A DNA stretch of 64,000 bases, from positions 10,475,823-10,539,822 of the forward strand of contig OZ018408.1 in the NCBI GenBank assembly GCA_963969595.1. The letters are read 5' to 3'. Shown one piece after another: positions 57,401 through 64,000 of the stretch (its first letter is position 1; each line of letters opens with the position of its first letter). Below the pieces are notes generated by a model. The model ran no database searches and was not told where the DNA came from. It saw nothing but the letters and a program-made list of their open reading frames with translations. The position numbers were made by a program, and so were the translations under genes. The stretch is from Neckera pumila. Its lineage: Eukaryota > Streptophyta > Bryopsida > Hypnales > Neckeraceae.

Positions 57401-57582
57401 GACAATCTTGTTTGTAGTCAATCCAATTTCATATATTTTGGTGATTACATGTTTGATTGCCCATTGTTTAATAGTGTATTATTGGTGTCCTATCTTCACT
57501 TCTTGAATATCTCTTTTTTTCTTAGAAGTTCTAAGTTATGAGATTACAACAATATTTTTGGCACAATCTATTTCAAAGCTAG

Positions 57583-57682
57583 GAAGGAGAACGTTTCAAG
57601 AGCGCTTTGACAAAGTTATAAAGGCACAAATGGCCTCGGGTAAATCAAAACCAGACATGCTTCAGGCTTTCATGAATTCAAA
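57583..57682 (+). other. Possible exon of an unidentified gene
   Basis: After a plausible AG at 57582, the frame reads RRTFQERFDKVIKAQMASGK then SKPDMLQAFMNS, followed by a GTACGT donor-like site. The KPDMLQAFM segment is reminiscent of the region before the I helix in cytochromes P450. No heme-binding loop or other P450 motif was found nearby, so this is only a suggestion. Confidence 0.3.
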
Positions 57683-57728
57683 GTACGTATCAATATTTGG
57701 GACCGAGCATTACTGAAGAATCTGGCAA

Positions 57729-57818
57729 ATTGCCGAAGCCAATAGCAACATCCAAAGCAATTCCCGAGAGTTGAGTGACTAATTAATTGCCTTGGATGTT
57801 GCTATTGGCTTTGGAAAT
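57729..57818. ncRNA. miRNA-precursor-like hairpin
   Basis: A 34-nt arm (57729-57762) and its near-complement (57785-57818) surround a 22-nt loop, with about three mismatches. Central duplex strands contain AGCCAATAGCAACATCCA and its complement. Size and mismatch level fit a plant miRNA or siRNA foldback, but a tiny MITE is equally possible. No known mature miRNA is recognised. Confidence 0.35.
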
Positions 57819-58554
57819 TCAATTTCTAGAGGAGCGGCAATTTATTAGTCACTTCAATTCTTGCATTCTAGTTATTTTTTTGAAGTTGTTTGTTGAAGCT
57901 CGGTTGAGTGTCCCAACCTATAAGCTTTCCTGCCCCCAATTATTTGCAAGAAAGCTGGCGCACAGAGCGACCCCCCTATACTCGGAAATCGCATCCACTG
58001 CAGCCTTCATATCCAATCACGGCTCTGCATTTTGATGCTTTGTAGTCTGTTAATAACTCCACGTTCAAATTCCAGCATTTCCCCTAATCAAACTCATTCA
58101 CTAATTTTACTTCATTCTGCATGTATATTTTGTGTCCGTTCAATTATTTTCCAACATTCTCTTCCTTGAGATGCAACCTTGTAAGATGCAATTGAAAAAG
58201 GAACGTTGTGTTCAAAAGCAAGAATGTTTGCAAATATCGTTCTTGGTAGCTATGATGCAAGGCAGGTCAAAAGTTGTAATAGCAAACTAGCAATTCTCAA
58301 GAGTTGAAGTGATTGTAGAGCAAGTTGTCCGATTAAGGAAAAGGACTCATTAATGGAGAACCCAATGGTGGTTAGGCTATACATCGGTTGCAGAGCATCC
58401 GGAGAACGTTCAATTGTTCTCTCACCTTTGGGCTCATCATTACAGGGATTTGAATTTGGTATTGGCAGTGTATGATATGTCAAGTACATTCTTTTGGTTA
58501 TGATTGTTTTTATTACTAATCAACATCTAGATATACCTGTGATGACAGATTTAA

Positions 58555-58773
58555 TGCGTTGTGGGAGCTTTACGCAGTATCGTGTTGCGTTATTTTGGCT
58601 CAGGCATTTTTAGGACCGGTGGAGTTTAGAATTTCTTACATGTTCGCTTATACTCCTCCTGAGATGCAAGTAAGCAATCAGCATGTCATCCAACTTATTG
58701 CTAGGAACACCAAATTAGGACTCCAAGTGCGGTACCAAGTAATCAGAGCCAATATCTGGAGGTTCAACGTAGG
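58555..58773 (+). other. Possible terminal exon disrupted by a retroelement
   Basis: After an AG at 58550 the frame stays open (LWELYAVSCCVILAQAFLGP ... YQVIRANIWRFNVG) up to the element at 58774. If the element is skipped, the frame runs from 61436 for about 12 codons to a TAA. The product is not recognised. The reading could be chance. Confidence 0.3.
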
Positions 58774-59184
58774 TGTTGTAGATCCAAATGCAAGGTACAC
58801 TATAAGAAACCCACATTTTTTTTGACAAGTCTAGATTTTTTATGACGGATTTTGATAGACATCTAAGTTGACATCTAGTTGTTTTTATGTCAACAATAAT
58901 ATCCAATGAAACATCATGAAAACATAAAAACAACTAGATGTCAATATAGATGTCTAACAAAATCCGTCATAAAAAATCTAGGCTTGTAAAAAAAAACGTG
59001 GATTTCTTATAGTGGTAGTTTGTGAAATGCTCACTCTAGAACGAATGGATTTATACGGACTTAAGCCCCAGTTTATATATAGATTAGTCCAAACCTAATC
59101 TAACCTAACTAGCTATTATTACTATTGGATGTAATGCATCCACATGGACAAAATCCTATTAAGGTATTAACGCTTGTGTCAACA
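58774..59184 (-). repeat. 3' LTR of the copia-type element, carrying a MITE
   Basis: Without the 217-bp MITE and its 3-bp duplication it is 191 bp, exactly the length of 61232-61422. It shares AATCTAACCTAACTAGCTATT and TTAACGC(T/C)T(G/A)TGTCAACA with the other LTR. Substitutions between the LTRs are numerous, so the insertion is older than that of the Ty3 element. Confidence 0.85.
58798..59014. mobile_element. CACTA-type MITE with long inverted repeats
   Basis: A 217-bp near-perfect hairpin starts CACTATAAGAAACCCAC and ends in the complement (GTGGATTTCTTATAGTG). GTA flanks both sides (58795-58797 and 59015-59017), the 3-bp duplication expected of CACTA/EnSpm. The other LTR at about 61252 shows the empty site, with a single GTA. 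Confidence 0.9.
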
Positions 59185-59194
59185 CCCCTCTTCA
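59185..59194 (-). other. Polypurine tract of the copia-type element
   Basis: Minus-strand GAAGAGGGG directly precedes the 3' LTR. Confidence 0.6.
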
Positions 59195-60011
59195 AGCGAA
59201 GCTTGGATAAATTTGATCTGTACACAGATAGAGAATTGTCAAAGGCAGCGGGATTCCAATATTTTGGATTGCCAATGGCGTCCGTTGGCCTACGTCGTGA
59301 GCGGACACTGAGAGAGTTTGTTGAGAAGGTTTCCTAGCGGGGTGCGCATAGCTTGCTGGTGTAGTTCGTTTGCTCCCTTGTTGTATAGCTCGCAAGTTGG
59401 GGTGGAAATAATGTTGGAGCGATTGTTTTGGAGCCGACAACTAAGGAGAGTTCTTGTTCGGCGTGCGGAGAAGGCAAGCTGTCGGATGACACGCTGGGGG
59501 ACGTGTTTGAAATTGCGAGTCTGTCAATTTTTTCGGTGTCCAATCTGCACAAAATGGAATGTAGGAGGCCCGCAAAGTCTGGCTTATCACAAAAATTTAC
59601 GTTGTCACCATCAATAATAATGATTTGAAATCGTAAGTTGTTTATCCTTGCTCCGCTGGTGTTGATATCGGAAGTATTGATGGTAATTGCAGGAACCGGT
59701 GGTGGTAGTGCAGCTGTTGCGAGCGTGCATTAGAAGAAAAATGAGGCCTCGGGAGGTCTATGAGTTCTCGGACAGCAGGGAACGCTGGCCAAATAAACAA
59801 GGAAAAAAAAAAAAAAAATTTTTTTTTTTTGGACTAGCGAATTGCAGGGTTTAATTTGGTTGAGACAATTCAGTAATATAATTTAGAAAATATAAAAAAA
59901 CATTAAAAAAATATTACTTATTAAAATAAATAAATAAATTTCAAAATTTCAAATCTGATGTGGCCAAAATTATCCTTGTCAGCCTAAATATTATTTAATT
60001 ATTATTTTAAT

Positions 60012-60192
60012 AATTATTTTATTAATAATTATTAATAATTATTTTATTAATAATTATTAATAATTATTTTATTAATAATTATTAATAATTATTTTATTAA
60101 TAATTATTAATAATTATTTTATTAATAATTATTAATAATTATTTTATTAATAATTATTAATAATTATTTTATTAATAATTATTAATAATTAT
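60012..60192. repeat. AT minisatellite, 25-bp unit
   Basis: About seven units of ATTTTATTAATAATTATTAA plus TAATT in tandem inside the copia-type element, nearly identical to one another. The unit is itself partly palindromic. Confidence 0.85.
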
Positions 60193-60799
60193 TTTTTTAT
60201 TGTAATTTTAAATATTTTTTAATATTTTAATATTTTTTAATGTTTTTTATTGCTATTATTCATGAATGACAACCAAAGGGGTTGTGAATTCTATTGCAGG
60301 GAACTCACAGCCCCTGGATAAAGGGAAGCAGACTTCTATAAGGCTAAATTGTTCCTAATGGTTGTGCCCGTGTCTGTGACTGTGGTTCCTTTGGTGCTGG
60401 TTGTTGATGTTGTCGCAAATTGCAAATGTATACATTATGTAAAAATGTTTATTTCTATGCTATTTTGATAGGATTTGATTTATAGAATCATGTCGTTGTG
60501 AAGTTTAATTTTTGTTTTCACTTTGGATTTTAGTATGTCGAACTTGAGGGTTTTTTCTGAATCTCAAGATGAAGAACCACAATAGAAAGATAGAATGATA
60601 TTTTTCTTGTAATTATATTTTTAACCTCTATTAGACATATATTAGATCCTATTTTTTGGTGAATTGGTGGGTGACAAGCTCATTTGCCTTTATCATCCTA
60701 GTTGGATGGATTGGTGGTTCTATAGCGATGTAGAAGATTCAACAATCAAATTTGAATATTTTTTACACAACTACAACCCCCTTTGTTCCTAAGCTGTTT

Positions 60800-61039
60800 C
60801 TACTTGCAGCCAAGATCCTCGTGATTTTCCGAGGCAAACCTCTCTCTACTTGACAATGTTGCGGAGGAAGATGCGGCGCCTCCAGTGTTGCTGTGGATCT
60901 GATTGTTGAAGGTTGGCTTGATGAAGTACTAGAGTCCCTCCTGCATTAAAAACAACTTGATCTTGTAACTCCAAATCACGTAGTTGGTTGGTCTTGCGAG
61001 CTTCATTGACTCAGGTACATCTCTTGTACTTGGATCCAT
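60800..61039 (-). pseudogene. Truncated copia-type gag start
   Basis: The minus-strand ATG at 61039 gives MDPSTRDVPE followed by a KLARPTNYVIWSYKIKLFL segment, which matches the conserved N-terminal Ty1/copia Gag pattern (NY..W...M...L). A TAG at 60929-60931 falls where the family usually has Trp. The frame continues with a Ser/Ala-rich stretch to a second stop at 60800. Nothing downstream resembles the rest of Gag. The position, about 190 bp after the primer site, fits an internal start. It is non-functional. Confidence 0.65.
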
Positions 61040-61219
61040 GTTGTCGAGCAAATTTCTGCTACTATTCACTCGGGCTATCTATGGCAACGGGTTGGTGGCA
61101 ACTAATCCTGATAAAAATAGTAGTCTCATTCTACAGTCTAGCTTATCGAGGATGAAGGAGAGAGCTAACAATCTTCTAGGTTCTCAAGAGTACTATGGCA
61201 ATGTGAGAGATCAAAGGAT

Positions 61220-61231
61220 GCTCTGATACCA
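61220..61231 (-). other. Primer-binding site, initiator tRNA-Met
   Basis: The minus strand reads TGGTATCAGAGC, the standard 12-nt complement of plant initiator tRNA-Met, starting at the LTR edge. Confidence 0.9.
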
Positions 61232-61422
61232 TGTTGCAAATCCGAATGCAAGGTAGTTTGTGAAATGCTCACTCTGGAATAGATGGATTAATACAAGTTT
61301 AAGCCCCAATCTATATACACATTAGTCTAAACCTAATCTAACCTAACTAGCTATTAACACTATTCGATGTAAAACATCCACAGGGACAAAACCCTAATAA
61401 GGTGTTAACGCCTATGTCAACA
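61232..61422 (-). repeat. 5' LTR of the copia-type element
   Basis: 191 bp with TGTTG...CAACA ends; it lacks the MITE carried by the partner LTR. Confidence 0.88.
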
Positions 61423-61488
61423 GAACGTAGGATGTTGGAACTTGGTTCCCTTTCTATCCCTTCGTTAAATATTCTAAAATGACACCAT

Positions 61489-63245
61489 TGGCTGTAATTG
61501 AGTAGTGAGGCTGACCATGTGACTATCTCTCATGGCCGCGATCACTGTGGATCTCAACTCCACTGCAGCCAACGAATGAATGCAGCGTAGGTCAGGTCAT
61601 TTGTCTCCTATGAGAAGGTAGTAAGCTAATTGCACTAGCTACCGTATATGGTAGAATGCTTTTGTCGTGCACTAGCATTGAGAAGACAAAACTGGTGCTT
61701 CTACCCGTGCTTCTACAAATTTCACATATGTTTGTAAAGGCTTTTACAGCTATTAGGAGATTGCAATTATATCGTAGTGCAATGCCTCATTAAGAGCTTC
61801 TCCACCCTGAAATTCAATATCAGAGTTCTCAGAAGACGGAACATTCTCGCTCTTAAATTTGTATAACTTGAACGTTTGTCTTTTTTGTTTGTGAAATGAT
61901 CGGGACCATATTTCTGCGGATATCATACTAGGTGAATGTTTAAAGTGACGGTGATTATAGCGTTAGTATCTCCATCCGCTGGATATTGTCCATTTCCACC
62001 GTGGTTGTAGAAAAAGAGGAAAGTATTTCAAGAATGAAAAGAGAAAGGAAAGTAGAGACGTCAAGATTAGTACAAAAAACAATGATAAATTATGCTGCAG
62101 TCAAAATGCTGGACACAAATATCGCTGAAAGCTTATTTAAAACATTCTGCCCAATAAATCTCTAGTCCAGTCTATATAGTGCCATAGATTTTTGTTCTTG
62201 GGAAACGTTACCAAAGAAATTATACCATATCATCAAGTAGATGCTTGTTTTGGGTGTTTATATGAAAAGTCTTATGATTTTTTATGATTATAAATTTATC
62301 ATTAAACTTCACTCAACTATTTAATTCGAGGATGTTGAAAACTTGTCATTGACAAGATATTATTTCAGTATTTGCAACTCAATGGTGGAAGTTATTGGTC
62401 ATACTACTTAGGTGAGCAGCATAGAAAATTAATCCTCTTCAGCAACCAATAAATGAGACAAAGAATGGTCCTATGCAAATTGTCTCATGTCCACCCCAAA
62501 CGAAAAGAATTCAAGTAACACAGGGTCCTCAGATTCTCCACCTAAACAATGAAGAGTAGGTGACAAAATATACAAAGCTCTTGGTTCAGGAAATTTTTTT
62601 TGGCAAAGAAGACATGCTATTCCTTTGTAAATAATCATCAGGTGAGGTAATGTGTACGGTATTTGCTTCAGATCAATGGTACATAGGAGTGACCTTATTT
62701 GACTACCCAAAGCCAATATTGAAGAAAAGAATGACAGCAGCTCACTAGGAGTTTGCAAGCGCTGATCGGATCTTGCACAACCTCAAAATACTATGTCGTC
62801 TGAGCGAGTGTTGTCAACTGTATTAGGGCAGTGCTGCTTCAAGAACTTCTTCGTAGGCATTTTACGGATGTGTTTTTGAAACTGGGACACCATACAGTTG
62901 AGCGGTAAGGTTGGCCGTGTGACTGTCTCTTATTGCCACGATTGCTGCTGATCTTGGCTCCACTGCAACCAATGGTTGAATGCAACGTAGGTTAGGTCAT
63001 TCATCTCCATGAGAAGGCAATAAGCTAACTGCACTAGCTAGTAGCTATATTGTATGCTTCTCTTGTGCACCAGCATCGAAAAGACAAAACAAATGCTTCT
63101 AAAAATTTCACATACATTCGTGAAGGCTTGTACAGCTCTTAGGAGATTGCAAACTACACATCAGTTACGAAAGCAATATAACTAAGACCCTGAAATTCAA
63201 CATTAGTGTTCTCAGAAAACGGAACATTCTTGCTCTCCGATCGAT
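61489..63245 (+). repeat. Direct segmental duplication, ~370-bp copies
   Basis: Copies at about 61489-61860 and 62890-63245 share, in order, the blocks TGTGACT(A/G)TCTCT, CTCCACTGCA(G/A)CCAA, TAGGT(C/T)AGGTCATT, GAAAAGACAAAAC-type, TTTACAGCT-type/TAGGAGATTGCAA and ACGGAACATTCT. The intervening 1 kb is different. Weak minus-strand protein-like frames exist in both copies but are not conserved in phase. They may be decayed exons of a duplicated gene. Confidence 0.6.
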
Positions 63246-63669
63246 TTCTAATTTAATATGATCTGAATGTTTCTGCAATGTGTTTCAATCTTCTTATATT
63301 CACTTACAGATTTAAAAACAGCATTAGTCCTTCACAGGCAGAGCCGAAAAAATGCATGCAGTCAAATTAAATCAAAAACTCAACCAAAAATTTGTGGAAA
63401 TAAGAAAATACCGTCCCCTGGTGACATTGTTCAAAATTTAGAAGTCTAATGCACGGTCAATAAGAGCCTTCTAGGGCAAAATGCATATGCCAGAAAGGCT
63501 TTCAAAAATTGGTAACACTACACGCATTCTTCTTTAATTGTTGAACGATAGACAGTACTAACAGGGATAAGTCTGTAGGGACTTGCCTGCTGTATATTCT
63601 CTGTTTTTGCAATTAACATCACACTGGTTCTTTAAGAGCTTCCTACTCAACAATTCTTGATTCTCCATG

Positions 63670-63990
63670 AACTCTCAAACATGAAGGTCAAAAAATAAAC
63701 CATTCGTAGTTGCTGAAAAGAACACCACCACTGCCACTGGGGGAGCATGCAGAAAGAGAAGAAGCCCCTCACATATCAGGTCTATGGCGTCGCACGTAAC
63801 GTTCGCAACGTGCTGATGCTCTTTTAAATCGTCCAGTTCTTTTTCTTCTGCCGGTGACATTAATTCCACCGGCACCGATGCGCGGTGCTCCGTGATCCCT
63901 CTTCACTGTGCCATTCGACTGTTCCATTTGCCTCCTATTTTCTTACCTCCAACTCTCCGTACTCAATTTCCTCCATCGATTTACTTCGTC
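63670..63990 (-). other. Possible 5' end of a minus-strand gene
   Basis: GC content rises towards the window edge. Minus-strand frames include one from about 63860 (MSPAEEKELDDLKEHQHVAN, then a hydrophobic stretch) ending at 63675. A competing frame from an ATG near 63928 is rich in Arg. GAG|GTAAG near 63950 looks like a donor. The gene would continue left by splicing or start beyond the window. No family recognised. Confidence 0.25.
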
Positions 63991-64000
63991 GATGCGACCA

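Larger units (their letters stand above)
58774..61422 (-). mobile_element. Non-autonomous Ty1/copia-type retroelement
   Basis: Two 191-bp LTRs (61232-61422 is the 5' LTR on the minus strand; 58774-59184 is the 3' LTR, enlarged by a MITE) have TGTTG...CAACA ends. A perfect initiator-tRNA-Met primer site abuts the 5' LTR and a polypurine tract abuts the 3' LTR. The ~2.05-kb interior keeps only the start of gag plus AT-rich filler, and no protease, integrase or RT is seen. AACGTAGG flanks both sides, offset by one base on the right, and probably reflects the target duplication. It depends on an autonomous relative for mobility. Confidence 0.85.

Noticed and set aside
1..64000. CRISPR arrays, bacterial operons, rRNA or tRNA genes
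   Set aside because: No regularly spaced direct repeats with unique spacers were seen, no tRNA B-box with cloverleaf context, and no rRNA sequence. The organisation is eukaryotic.

Overview
Land-plant nuclear DNA, probably from a seedless plant (bryophyte, lycophyte or fern). The evidence is GT/AG introns, a malectin-like/LRR receptor kinase in the plant LRR-I layout, a TPD1-type secreted cysteine-rich peptide, a plant-type SRP54, Ty3 and Ty1 LTR retroelements and CACTA-type miniature elements. The species cannot be named from the sequence. Genes are GC-balanced islands in very AT-rich, repeat-dominated DNA.

Layout. 30-328 is a miniature inverted-repeat element (family M). 527-7005 is a complete but disabled Ty3-type retrotransposon with 294-bp LTRs (5 differences between them) and an extra RNase H ORF placed upstream of gag. 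7010-23000 is non-genic. It holds an 880-bp near-perfect palindrome, dispersed ~930-bp elements flanked by TTAA (families R1 and R2), a segmental duplication with a (CAAA)n tract, a second M element and a 76-bp CACTA-like element. 24992-31233 is an LRR-I receptor-kinase gene of about 15 exons with two lesions in the kinase domain. 31780-37100 holds a broken coding remnant, a fold-back element with an M element nested in it, and two GC-rich hairpin repeats. 37282-37663 (minus) is a degenerate S1/SPH-like secreted-protein gene. 40712-41781 is an intact three-exon TPD1-like gene. 42935-45512 is more R1 plus a decayed M copy. 46731-48158 is an intronless SRP54-like gene. 49847-54160 holds R2/R1, two more long inverted repeats and a duplicated repeat. 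54750-58770 holds weak coding remnants and a miRNA-like hairpin. 58774-61422 (minus) is a non-autonomous Ty1/copia-type element whose 3' LTR carries a CACTA MITE. 61489-63245 holds a direct segmental duplication. The last few hundred bases may hold the start of a minus-strand gene.

How the parts relate. The three recognisable host genes are unlinked in function: peptide signalling (TPD1-like), receptor signalling (LRR-I) and protein targeting (SRP54). The rest of the window is a record of nested transposition. Several insertions can be dated or proved within the window, because an uninterrupted copy or a symmetric arm of the target is also present. The most unusual item is the Ty3 element: an RNase H with all four catalytic acidic residues sits 5' of gag, while the usual RNase H behind the reverse transcriptase has lost its catalytic residues. 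All splice sites, domain names and repeat families below were read by eye; no database search was run.
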